Source: CAZKCK01 sp964552325
GTDB taxonomy: Bacteria > Bacteroidota > Bacteroidia > Bacteroidales > TTA-H9
Reading direction: 5' to 3'
Assembly: GCA_964552325.1 (NCBI GenBank)
Contig: CAZKHA010000057.1
Location: 1-19,823 of the forward strand
Length of the DNA stretch: 19,823 nucleotides
A program made the position numbers and the translations under genes. Below, piece by piece: positions 6,588 through 14,513 of this stretch. The notes beneath the pieces were generated by a model that was not told where the DNA came from, did not search any database, and saw only the letters and a program-made list of their open reading frames with translations. The number at the start of each line of letters is the position of its first letter. Within the stretch, counting starts at the first letter, position 1.

Positions 6588-9131
6588 CTACTTTTTGATA
6601 AAAGAAACAGCTTTTGTTCCTTCGCTATTTGTAAACCGCAGTAAATAAACACTTTGAGGCAAATGTTTGATAGGAATACTTTCATTGATCCTTTGGCTTC
6701 GATTTGTTGATTCGTGTTCAAAAACCAACTGGCCTGAGCAATTGTAAATTTCGATCTTATAAGCTCCTTTGGCGGGCTTATCAATTGTTAGTTGAAGGAT
6801 ATCATCGACGGGGTTGGGTGCAATTCGTATCCATTCATCGCTAGGGAAAGGCTTAAGCCCCTGTATAATATAGTTTTGCCAAAGCTTTAATACTCCTTGT
6901 GTAAAATCGGGCTCTAGCACACTTATAGAAGCTGTATCCATTTGATAGTAATAACCTGTAACATCGGGTATTAGTAAATACTCACCAAAAGCAAGATTAT
7001 TGAAGGCAAATTTCCCTGTTGAATCGGTGGTTGTAAAGTCAATTAGTACATGCTTATTACTAGCTAAAAACACCTTTGCATTGCCCATCGGCTCGCCGGT
7101 TTGCGCATATTGATTTGGAACCTTAAGCACAATGCCCGCAACCCTTCCATTCCCTTGTGGATATGTTGGTTTTTCAACCAAATGCACATCAATGTCAAAA
7201 ACATTCGAAACCAGTGTTACAGGATCCGATGCCTGCCAAAAGGTTGATTGTGTGGCGTAGGTTGGAAAAAACTTACCGTACTGTTTAGAGTGTTTTGTTA
7301 GCTCCGCCATAATAACATACTCATTAGAAAGCATTTGCGAGAACCAAAAATACCCCAATTGATAGAAAAGCCCTGTATCGATAGGAACAAGGTTGCCATC
7401 AGGATAACTGCGATAAATAATCACTCGAGCTGTATCGCCTTTGTTTACAGGATTGTTTATTGGGAAATCGCTATCAAACACTGATCCTCCAATATCAAAA
7501 TAAGTATAGGTTGACAATGGCTTGCATACTTTGGCTGTAACCGTGTATTTGGGTGGCAAAAAGTCGCTAACAGTTAGGCATACATTATAGGTTAGGGCCT
7601 GTTCAAACTGATGGATTGGGTTCTGCTCATTTGCAAAGAGCCCATCACCAAAAGCCCAACTCCACTTTCGAATATCATTTCCTATTGATTTGTCATTAAA
7701 ATGAAACTGGTTTGGAGTTGTTGCGAGCGAATCAAAAACCCAAACAAAATCTGGATTGGGCTTGTGTTTAATATCAAGTAGTAAGGTTTTGGTAAGGCTG
7801 GCATTGCAAAACTCGAGGTAATTTGAATTGGTGATGGTTATTGAAACCTGATAACTTCCTGTATCTGGATATATATGGAATGGATTGGGTGAGTCGTCAA
7901 TGGTTCCATCACCAAAATCCCAAACTATTTTATCGGGATTTCCAGTTATAAACGAGTTAAATTGAACTTCCAGTGGCCGCAGTGAATCGGTTTGCCAATC
8001 GAAACCGACCTCACATTCGGTTAGTTCTATGTTTAATATTTGACATATAGAGTCATCGCAATACTCCGGGAATAGATTGTTAAACACCGATAAGCAAACT
8101 TGATAATTGCCTGGTGAATTGTATCGATGCTGAGGGTTAAGTTCTTCGGAACCAGTTCCATCGCCAAACTGCCAAACATGTTGATTGGCTATTCCAATAG
8201 TTTGGTTAATAAACGTAACTTTTAAAGGAAGGAGCGAGTCGGTAACGTATGAAAACAATGACTGACAGCTAATAAGATCTATTTTTACTGTTTGGCAAAA
8301 TACATCTTGACAAAAGTTGGGGAAGTTGTAGTTGCCAATTGTTAAACAAACATTGTAGGTCCCTGTATCGGAATACAAATGAACGGGGTTCATTTCATTA
8401 GAGGTTCGGCCATCACCAAAATCCCAAAATATGGAGTTAAAACTGCCCTGTGCTAGCGATGTAAACCGTATTTCAAGGGGATACCCCATAGTTGGCTGGA
8501 AGGTAAAATTAGACAAGCAATCATCAATCCGCACATTGATAGTGTCATAAACCACGCTGTGACAATATACAGGATTGTGATGGTTGGTAGCAGTTAATGT
8601 AACAACATATGCCCCAGGTTCAGCAAACTCATGAAAAGGTGCCAGGGAACTGGATTGCGACCCATCGCCAAAATCCCATGAGCGGGCAGTTNNNNNNNNN
8701 NGGGCGGTAAAAAAAACCTGAAAAGGGTCTTCAGGAACTTGGTAATATGTAAAAGGTGTAAAACAATCGGACGGAACTGGAACTGTAATCGTATCACAAT
8801 AGGTATCATAGCATTCTTTAACAGGCGATGAAACCGTAAGACAAACTACATAGGTGCCAGAATCAGGAAATTGATGCAATGGGTTTTGTTGGGTTGAATG
8901 TGTGCCATCGCCAAAATCCCAATCCCAAAAACTTAGATCCCCAGAACTGTAATCGGTAAATTGCAAGGCTAAAGGGTTGTTAATATTCTGCACAAAATCA
9001 AACCGTGCAATACAAGTATCTGCCAATAGGGTAGAAGCAAGGGAAGGTCTTGCCTTAACAACTAAGCTTTGGGCTAAAACCAACACCAATGAAATACACA
9101 AAAATAGTAGCCTGTTCATTTCTGCCAACAT
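6588..9131 (-). CDS. Secreted PKD-repeat protein with T9SS sorting domain
   Basis: An 847-residue extracellular or surface protein. A signal peptide covers about residues 5-27; the ATG at codon 5 (9119) gives a more typical N terminus than the ATG at 9131. Six PKD domains follow, marked by FGDG at 73, 154, 238, 322, 406 and 494. Residues about 545-740 hold beta-rich segments like carboxypeptidase regulatory repeats. Residues about 768-847 form a type A T9SS sorting domain (APNPVDD start, S-G-Q-L-V-F, YLLRF and a terminal KK), which directs export by type IX secretion and attachment or release at the surface. No enzymatic domain is visible, so adhesion or a structural role is likeliest. A 10-N assembly gap falls within PKD domain 2. 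The gene lies 113 nt downstream of the anti-sigma-like gene on the same strand; a TAATTTTG box at 9201-9208 may give it its own promoter. Confidence 0.9.
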   Translation of the reverse strand: MLAEMNRLLFLCISLVLVLAQSLVVKARPSLASTLLADTCIARFDFVQNINNPLALQFTDYSSGDLSFWDWDFGDGTHSTQQNPLHQFPDSGTYVVCLTVSSPVKECYDTYCDTITVPVPSDCFTPFTYYQVPEDPFQVFFTAXXXXTARSWDFGDGSQSSSLAPFHEFAEPGAYVVTLTATNHHNPVYCHSVVYDTINVRIDDCLSNFTFQPTMGYPLEIRFTSLAQGSFNSIFWDFGDGRTSNEMNPVHLYSDTGTYNVCLTIGNYNFPNFCQDVFCQTVKIDLISCQSLFSYVTDSLLPLKVTFINQTIGIANQHVWQFGDGTGSEELNPQHRYNSPGNYQVCLSVFNNLFPEYCDDSICQILNIELTECEVGFDWQTDSLRPLEVQFNSFITGNPDKIVWDFGDGTIDDSPNPFHIYPDTGSYQVSITITNSNYLEFCNASLTKTLLLDIKHKPNPDFVWVFDSLATTPNQFHFNDKSIGNDIRKWSWAFGDGLFANEQNPIHQFEQALTYNVCLTVSDFLPPKYTVTAKVCKPLSTYTYFDIGGSVFDSDFPINNPVNKGDTARVIIYRSYPDGNLVPIDTGLFYQLGYFWFSQMLSNEYVIMAELTKHSKQYGKFFPTYATQSTFWQASDPVTLVSNVFDIDVHLVEKPTYPQGNGRVAGIVLKVPNQYAQTGEPMGNAKVFLASNKHVLIDFTTTDSTGKFAFNNLAFGEYLLIPDVTGYYYQMDTASISVLEPDFTQGVLKLWQNYIIQGLKPFPSDEWIRIAPNPVDDILQLTIDKPAKGAYKIEIYNCSGQLVFEHESTNRSQRINESIPIKHLPQSVYLLRFTNSEGTKAVSFIKK
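8692..8701. other. Assembly gap (10 Ns) inside PKD domain 2
   Basis: Ten undetermined bases. The reading frame stays open across them. Comparison with sibling PKD domains suggests that the real missing segment is a little longer (see findings). Confidence 0.98.
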
Positions 9132-9244
9132 TTCAGCTTATTACAAAATAACCGAGTAGTTCAAAAGTTGCACTAAACCCTTATAATTAGGGCGAACCTA
9201 CAAAATTATAAAAAATTGCTCTTAAATGGTAATATTTCGGCTAA

Positions 9245-10534
9245 CTAGAACGAAAAACTTACTCCCGCCCTTAGCCCAACAGAGAAAGGATTGTTATAAT
9301 TTGCATCTTTGTACAAATTGGTAAAGTACCATTTATAACTGGGTTCCACTTCAAGGCTAAAGCGCTTGGTAAGAATTACCGAGGCCCGCAATCCACCGGT
9401 TAATTGCCAATAAGTATCAAGGCGTATAGGGCTTTGATTGGATATTTGCGCAGGATACAAATCAGAAGCAATATAGGTTAGGGCTGGTTCCTTCTTGTTG
9501 GCCGTAAACTGAATAATTGGACCGCCAAAAGCATAAAACGAGAATCGCTTGAAATCCGCCACCTTATACCCTACAATCAATGGTATTTGGATGTTTAAGT
9601 ATTTATTGGTGGTTTGCACAGAGGCATGATGGGTGATGGTATCGTAGAGTGTAACTTTTGATGTAACCAGAATAACCGATTCGGGATGAGATGGATCAGG
9701 AACATAATAGTGTACATTATAATAGAAGCCTACACTATCATACGATTTTGACGAAACGCTGTACAACCCATTGTCAAACTGATAAGAGGCGCTTAAGCCT
9801 GTTTGAAGGTAAACCCTTCCTTTTTGAATCCTAAAGCCAAGGTCGGCGGTATTATAAAGAAAGTTTACTGATTCGTTGGCTTTTGCAATGGTTAGTTGGT
9901 CAACTCCATAGCCTGCAGTTATCGAAAACGAGGTTTTAGGCACGTAGGCTTCTTGGTACTTTGATAATTGGTTACGTAAAAAAGGCGCGTAATCTGCCAT
10001 GTTTTTTGTGGTGGATGGATTACCAAATCCTAAAGGAAAACCTGAAACGCCAATGGCACGAATGCTGTTAATAGTTGTTCGCGCTGGTGCTACGGGCACT
10101 ACCATATCAACTACCATTGGTTCGGGAAGAACTGTTTGCTTTTGCTCCTGTTTATCATTTATTTGCTGATAGTTAACAAGGCGGCGCTTGGGCTCTATGG
10201 TAGCAACATTTTCAATAGCTTGATGCTGCTTGTCTATGTCAGGATTTTGATGTGGAACTTCTGTAGTTGGCTTATTTACAATCGATTGCTTAGTTTCTTT
10301 CGGTTTATCGGGTGTAAAAATGGTTACGGCACCAACCACAACAGCCGTAGCGGCACCACCGGCCACTAGTAGTTGAAAAATATTTTGTGAGAAATTGGTG
10401 AAACTAAACCTCAGGAATTCTCCCAATGCCAACATGATCCCAATGCCTCGCCATACCTTGCGCGAAGGCTCAGGTTCATAGCCCTTGAGGGATTCCCTGA
10501 AAAGATCATCTATCTTATTTGGTTCGTTTTCCAT
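9245..10534 (-). CDS. Dual-membrane anti-sigma-like protein with outer-membrane beta-barrel (Dma-like)
   Basis: A 429-residue protein with an unusual order of parts. Residues 1-52 are polar and presumably cytoplasmic, with an acidic/aromatic start (IDDLFRESLKGYE, then P-x-P-S-x-x-V-W) typical of anti-sigma proteins encoded behind Bacteroidota ECF factors. One helix, about 53-73, spans the inner membrane. Residues about 74-200 form a long, Pro/Gln/Lys-rich, probably disordered periplasmic linker. Residues about 201-429 alternate as in a small outer-membrane barrel and end with F-S-F, the terminal aromatic expected by the BAM machinery. There is no cleavable signal peptide. This matches the dual membrane-spanning anti-sigma factors described in Bacteroides thetaiotaomicron, which sequester their sigma factor in response to outer-membrane state. 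The sigma gene ends 14 nt upstream. The alternative reading, an ordinary porin, does not explain the N-terminal domain. Confidence 0.8.
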   Translation of the reverse strand: MENEPNKIDDLFRESLKGYEPEPSRKVWRGIGIMLALGEFLRFSFTNFSQNIFQLLVAGGAATAVVVGAVTIFTPDKPKETKQSIVNKPTTEVPHQNPDIDKQHQAIENVATIEPKRRLVNYQQINDKQEQKQTVLPEPMVVDMVVPVAPARTTINSIRAIGVSGFPLGFGNPSTTKNMADYAPFLRNQLSKYQEAYVPKTSFSITAGYGVDQLTIAKANESVNFLYNTADLGFRIQKGRVYLQTGLSASYQFDNGLYSVSSKSYDSVGFYYNVHYYVPDPSHPESVILVTSKVTLYDTITHHASVQTTNKYLNIQIPLIVGYKVADFKRFSFYAFGGPIIQFTANKKEPALTYIASDLYPAQISNQSPIRLDTYWQLTGGLRASVILTKRFSLEVEPSYKWYFTNLYKDANYNNPFSVGLRAGVSFSF

Positions 10535-10548
10535 TAATTAGTTCAATT

Positions 10549-11121
10549 TCAATAATTTATCAGATTGTTGTCTGCAAGTTGTTTTTGCAGATACTTTCTG
10601 GCTTTAGCTAGTTGTGATTTAGAGGTATTAACAGAGATGCCTAATGAATCGGCAATTTCTTTATGTGTATAATCTTCAAAAACATACAAGTTGAACACGT
10701 GCTTATATCCTGCAGGTAGGTTCTGTATAAACGTCATGAGTTTTTTAGCATGCTCCGGGGCTACCCTTAATTCAATAGAAGAATCGGATGCATCTTCATC
10801 AGCCACATCCGTAACGGCATCAAAACCAGTATAAACCAGGTTGATAGACTTCTTCCTGAAGTCGGTAAGGGCTGTATTAACTACAATCCGTTTCATCCAT
10901 CCTTCAAGACTGCCTTCGCCCCTAAAGTCGCCAATACTTTTAAAAATCTTGACAAAACTATCTTGAAGCAAATCTTCGGCAGAAGCGTGATTGCCCGAAT
11001 ACCTCAAACAAACAGCAAACAAAGAACGCGAATACTGTTGATAGAGTAAACCTTGAAAATACCTCTTGCCAGCCTTGCAGCCATCGAGTATCTTTTTTTC
11101 GGCTTCGTTCAACATATTCAT
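10549..11121 (-). CDS. ECF-type RNA polymerase sigma factor
   Basis: A 190-residue extracytoplasmic-function sigma factor. Region 2 covers about residues 25-91, with the core-binding and -10 recognition segment AEDLLQDSFVKIFKSI (48-63) and GWMKRIVVNTALTDFRKK (74-91). A poorly conserved acidic linker (about 100-118) follows, then region 4 (about 127-180) with its helix-turn-helix THKEIADSLGISVNTSKSQLAKARK at 152-176. It should direct polymerase to a specific set of promoters when freed from its anti-sigma partner, which is very probably the dual-membrane protein encoded 14 nt downstream. Two ATGs are possible, at codons 1 and 3. I see no clear housekeeping promoter upstream; many ECF genes are autoregulated, so its own target motif may lie in the 290-nt divergent region to its right. 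Confidence 0.95.
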   Translation of the reverse strand: MNMLNEAEKKILDGCKAGKRYFQGLLYQQYSRSLFAVCLRYSGNHASAEDLLQDSFVKIFKSIGDFRGEGSLEGWMKRIVVNTALTDFRKKSINLVYTGFDAVTDVADEDASDSSIELRVAPEHAKKLMTFIQNLPAGYKHVFNLYVFEDYTHKEIADSLGISVNTSKSQLAKARKYLQKQLADNNLINY

Positions 11122-11411
11122 TGGATAGACTAAGGTTTATGAAAAGGGTTGCCTGAGGGGTTAAAATTTAGTTCGGTTTGCTATTCGGATATTAAACTGC
11201 AAGTATTCAGACAATTAAGCAATTCCAATCAAATAGATTCCTTTCATTTGCTGATTATTACAGCACAAAACGCTCAGGTTGTACGCATTTTTTGCAAACA
11301 GGTTGCATCAATTTACATATACACAATCGAATATTTATGCATTTTGAAAAATGCCACTAACTTTGCTGATTGAAATTTGAAGACATTAAAACCTAACACT
11401 GATTAGACCCG
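11122..11411. other. Divergent intergenic region between ECF sigma gene and asnS
   Basis: These 290 bases lie between the sigma factor gene and asnS. The right part holds the asnS promoter. The left part should contain the sigma operon promoter, but no TAnnTTTG with a proper upstream TTG is visible on the minus strand, consistent with an alternative-sigma promoter of unknown motif. A 74-codon frame starting at a TTG (11149) overlaps the asnS promoter; I do not consider it a gene. Confidence 0.4.
11334..11365 (+). promoter_or_regulatory. asnS promoter, Bacteroidota type
   Basis: TAACTTTG at 11358-11365 matches the -7 consensus TAnnTTTG exactly. Twenty nt upstream is TTTA (11334-11337) in place of the preferred TTTG. 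Transcription would begin near 11372, giving a leader of about 40 nt before the asnS ATG. Confidence 0.5.
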
Positions 11412-12803
11412 ATGCAAAAAAGGATTAGAGTAGCCGATTTGCTAAAATCGCAAGAATTTGGAAAAGAAATAGTTGTAATGGGTTGGGTACGTACCCGCCG
11501 TGGAAACAAGAATGTGGCTTTTATTGCCCTGAACGATGGTTCGGTAATTCATACCATTCAAGTAGTAGTGGAATTACAAAACTTTGATGAAGAACTTATT
11601 AAACAAATCACCACGGGTTCTAGTCTTTGTGTGCGTGGAACTTTAGTTCAATCGCTTGGTCAAGGACAATCTGTTGAGGTTCAAGCCAAAGAAATAACCG
11701 TTTTTGGAACGGCTGATCCCGATACCTATCCATTACAAAAAAAAGGACATAGTCTGGAGTTTTTAAGAAGCATTGCACATTTACGCCCTCGCACCAATAC
11801 TTTTGGGGCCGTGTTGCGCATTCGGCATGCTATGGCTTTTGCTATCCATAAATATTTTAACGACAGGGGCTATTATTACCTGCATGCGCCAATTATTACG
11901 GCCAGCGATGCAGAGGGAGCAGGCGAAATGTTTAGGGTTACTACCCTCGAAATGAATAACTTACCCAAAAACGAAAATGGTTTGGTTGATTATACCACCG
12001 ATTTTTTTGGTCGTGAGGCAAAACTTACCGTATCAGGACAGCTTGAAGCTGAACTTGGTGCCTTGGCACTTTCACAGGTTTATACATTTGGCCCAACATT
12101 CCGAGCTGAAAATTCAAACACCCCACGCCATTTAGCCGAGTTTTGGATGATTGAACCCGAAATTGCCTTCTTTGACATAACCGATGATATGGATTTGGCA
12201 GAAGACTTCTTAAAATATTTAATTAGCTATGCCCTAGAAAATTGCAACGATGATCTTGATTTCTTAAACGAAATGTACGACAAGGAGCTTATAGATAGGT
12301 TAAAGATGGTTGTTTCGAATGAATTTGAGCGTCTTACCTATACCAAAGCTATGGAAATATTAGAGAATTCAGGCAAGGAGTTTGAATTTCCAGTAGGCTG
12401 GGGCAAGGATTTACAATCAGAACACGAGCGCTACCTTGTTGAGCAACATTTTAAGAAACCCGTTATTCTAACCGATTATCCAAAAGACATCAAAGCCTTT
12501 TACATGAAGTTGAACGACGATGGCAAAACCGTGAGAGCTATGGATGTGCTCTTCCCAAAAATAGGTGAGATTATAGGTGGATCGCAACGTGAAGAAAACC
12601 TCGAAAAACTATTAGAACGCACAAGGGAAATGCACATCCCAGAAAAAGACATCTGGTGGTACCTCGATACACGGAAATTTGGTACAGTGCCGCATGCCGG
12701 CTTTGGCTTAGGTTTTGAACGATTGGTGCTTTTTGTTACGGGAATGGCGAATATACGCGATGTGATACCTTTCCCGAGAACACCACAAAATGCTGAATTT
12801 TAA
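11412..12803 (+). CDS. asnS: Asparagine--tRNA ligase
   Basis: This 463-residue class II aminoacyl-tRNA synthetase charges tRNA-Asn with asparagine in the cytoplasm; the length is that of bacterial AsnRS. Residues about 1-105 are the OB-fold anticodon-binding domain (VMGWVRTRRGNKNVAFIALNDG). The catalytic domain follows, with motif 2 around FRAENSNTPRHLAEFWMIEPE (230-250) and motif 3 GFGLGFERLVLF (430-441). The sequence reads E-N-S-N-T-P-R-H-L-A-E-F, the AsnRS pattern, and the motif 3 end VIPFPRTPQNAEF is typical of AsnRS rather than AspRS, which has a larger insertion domain. It starts with ATG, is preceded by a recognisable promoter and followed by a hairpin terminator, so it is probably a single-gene transcript. 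Confidence 0.98.
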   Translation: MQKRIRVADLLKSQEFGKEIVVMGWVRTRRGNKNVAFIALNDGSVIHTIQVVVELQNFDEELIKQITTGSSLCVRGTLVQSLGQGQSVEVQAKEITVFGTADPDTYPLQKKGHSLEFLRSIAHLRPRTNTFGAVLRIRHAMAFAIHKYFNDRGYYYLHAPIITASDAEGAGEMFRVTTLEMNNLPKNENGLVDYTTDFFGREAKLTVSGQLEAELGALALSQVYTFGPTFRAENSNTPRHLAEFWMIEPEIAFFDITDDMDLAEDFLKYLISYALENCNDDLDFLNEMYDKELIDRLKMVVSNEFERLTYTKAMEILENSGKEFEFPVGWGKDLQSEHERYLVEQHFKKPVILTDYPKDIKAFYMKLNDDGKTVRAMDVLFPKIGEIIGGSQREENLEKLLERTREMHIPEKDIWWYLDTRKFGTVPHAGFGLGFERLVLFVTGMANIRDVIPFPRTPQNAEF

Positions 12804-12828
12804 AATTTTATATTGTATTTTAAATAGT

Positions 12829-12856
12829 GGGCTGCCATTACTGACAGCCCTTGTTT
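12829..12856 (+). terminator. Intrinsic terminator after asnS
   Basis: GGGCTG at 12829-12834 pairs with CAGCCC at 12845-12850, a six-pair GC-rich stem with a 10-nt loop, followed by TTGTTTAT. It begins 26 nt after the asnS stop. The T-run is imperfect. Confidence 0.7.
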
Positions 12857-12867
12857 ATAATTTGGGC

Positions 12868-12897
12868 TTGCTTTGATGCAAAGTTTCATTAACTTTG
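12868..12897 (+). promoter_or_regulatory. rpoN promoter, near-consensus Bacteroidota type
   Basis: TTG at 12868-12870, a 19-nt spacer and TAACTTTG at 12890-12897 give the full TTG-N19-TAnnTTTG pattern of the primary Bacteroidota sigma factor. The start would be near 12903, leaving a leader of about 90 nt before rpoN. Confidence 0.7.
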
Positions 12898-12917
12898 TTC
12901 CAAATCGTCGATATACT

Positions 12918-12952
12918 AAACACTCAATAGTAAAACTATTGATTGTTTTTTT
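12918..12952 (+). promoter_or_regulatory. Attenuator-like hairpin with T-run in the rpoN leader
   Basis: Bases 12918-12930 pair with 12936-12948: twelve pairs with one C/T mismatch and a five-base loop (TAAAA). The stem runs into seven Ts at 12946-12952. An outer pair of arms, CTAAACA at 12916-12922 and TGTTTAG at 12954-12960, offers an alternative fold. The element sits between the promoter and the rpoN start, so it could attenuate rpoN transcription. The inner stem is AT-rich, so its strength is doubtful. Confidence 0.4.
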
Positions 12953-12995
12953 ATGTTTAGCAAACTCAATATAAACTAATTCGCTGAAAAAAAAG

Positions 12996-14513
12996 ATGTT
13001 AACACAAAAACTTCAGCAAAAGTTACTTCAAAAACTATCTCCACAGCAAATCTTGCTGATGAAGTTGCTTCAAATACCTTCAATGGCTCTTGAACAGCGA
13101 ATTAAACAAGAAATTGAAGAAAATCCTGCCTTGGAGGATGTTAGCGAATCATTGGATGATGAATTTCAAGCCAACGAAAGCGAAAACGATTCAGCGGATA
13201 GCTTTGGTGAAGACGAGGATACCTACACCGAAGATGCAGAACCTGTGGAACCAGTGGAACCCATCTCAAACAAGGAGGATGAGTTTGATATTGAAGACTA
13301 TATGGATGACGATGATACGCCATTATATAAGTACGAGTCAAACAATAGCAGCCCAGATGATGAGCAACACGAAACCCCGTTTATTTCGGGCATTACCTTT
13401 CATGAATTGCTGATTCAACAACTTGGAATGAAATTCCTTGATGAGCGCACTTATCAAATTGCCCTGCACATGATTGGCAACCTTGATGATTCTGGTTATT
13501 TGAACCGTGAATTGGACTCAATGGTTGACGACCTTGCCTTTTTACAAAACATTGAAACATCAAAAGAAGAGCTTAGTAAAATTCTTAAAATCATACAAGA
13601 GTTTGATCCTGCAGGCGTTGGAGCCCGAACCCTCAAAGAATGCTTATTGCTTCAGCTCAAACGAAAAACACAAAAAGAATCTGTTCAAAATGCCATCTTG
13701 CTTTTAGAAAGGTATTTTGATGAGTTCACCAAAAAACATTACGACAAGATTGTAAAAAAATCGCGCCTAACCGAGCAAATGCTTAAAGAAGCAGTTGATG
13801 AAGTTCTTAAGTTAAATCCAAAGCCGGGCAATTCGGTTAGCGAATCAGATAAATCAAATTTCTATATCATCCCCGATTTTATAATTTTTAACAGCGATGG
13901 TGTGCTCGAATTGAGCTTGAACTCACGCAATACACCCGAACTTAGGGTTAACCGTGCCTATGCTGATATGCTTGAAACCTATTCTGAATCGAAAGGCAAG
14001 CGATCGAATCAACAAAAAGAAGCCGTATTATTTGTTAAACAAAAAATTGACTCGGCACGTTGGTTTATCGATGCTTTGCAGCAAAGGCAAAACACACTTT
14101 ATGTTACCATGAAAGCCATCATGGAGTTTCAGCGTGAGTATTTTTTATCAGGTGATGAGACCAAGCTCAGGCCAATGATCTTGAAAGACATTGCCGAAAT
14201 TGTAAGCCTCGATATATCAACTATCTCACGCGTAGCCAATAGCAAATATGTGCAAACTGCCTTTGGCACCTTTTTGTTAAAATCGTTTTTCTCCGAATCG
14301 CTTCAAAACGATAGTGGCGAAGAAGTTTCAACACGTGAAATAAAAAAGATACTTTCTGATTGTGTGGAAGCCGAAAACAAGTCGAAACCCGTAACAGATG
14401 AAGAGTTGATGAAGATACTGAAAACCAAGGGGTATAATATCGCAAGACGTACAATTGCCAAGTATCGCGAACAACTAAACATACCTGTTGCAAGGCTTCG
14501 GAAAGAACTTTAA
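12996..14513 (+). CDS. rpoN: RNA polymerase sigma-54 factor RpoN
   Basis: A full-length 505-residue sigma-54, which directs polymerase to -24/-12 promoters and needs an AAA+ enhancer-binding activator to open them. Region I (about 1-48) is rich in Gln and Leu (QKLQQKLLQKLSPQQILLMKLLQ) and contacts activator and core. Region II (about 49-127) is strikingly acidic, with long D/E runs. Region III includes the core-binding part (about 128-250) and the helix-turn-helix with DISTISRVANSKYVQT at 406-421. The RpoN box ARRTIAKYRE (483-492), which reads the -24 element, is intact. It starts at an ATG after an A-rich stretch (GAAAAAAAAG). It has its own promoter and a hairpin-bearing leader. The next gene begins inside its stop codon, so the two are cotranscribed. 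No activator gene lies in the window. Confidence 0.98.
   Translation: MLTQKLQQKLLQKLSPQQILLMKLLQIPSMALEQRIKQEIEENPALEDVSESLDDEFQANESENDSADSFGEDEDTYTEDAEPVEPVEPISNKEDEFDIEDYMDDDDTPLYKYESNNSSPDDEQHETPFISGITFHELLIQQLGMKFLDERTYQIALHMIGNLDDSGYLNRELDSMVDDLAFLQNIETSKEELSKILKIIQEFDPAGVGARTLKECLLLQLKRKTQKESVQNAILLLERYFDEFTKKHYDKIVKKSRLTEQMLKEAVDEVLKLNPKPGNSVSESDKSNFYIIPDFIIFNSDGVLELSLNSRNTPELRVNRAYADMLETYSESKGKRSNQQKEAVLFVKQKIDSARWFIDALQQRQNTLYVTMKAIMEFQREYFLSGDETKLRPMILKDIAEIVSLDISTISRVANSKYVQTAFGTFLLKSFFSESLQNDSGEEVSTREIKKILSDCVEAENKSKPVTDEELMKILKTKGYNIARRTIAKYREQLNIPVARLRKEL

Noticed and set aside
11149..11373. 74-codon open frame between the ECF sigma gene and asnS
   Set aside because: It starts at TTG, overlaps the asnS promoter, and its translation looks like chance sequence.
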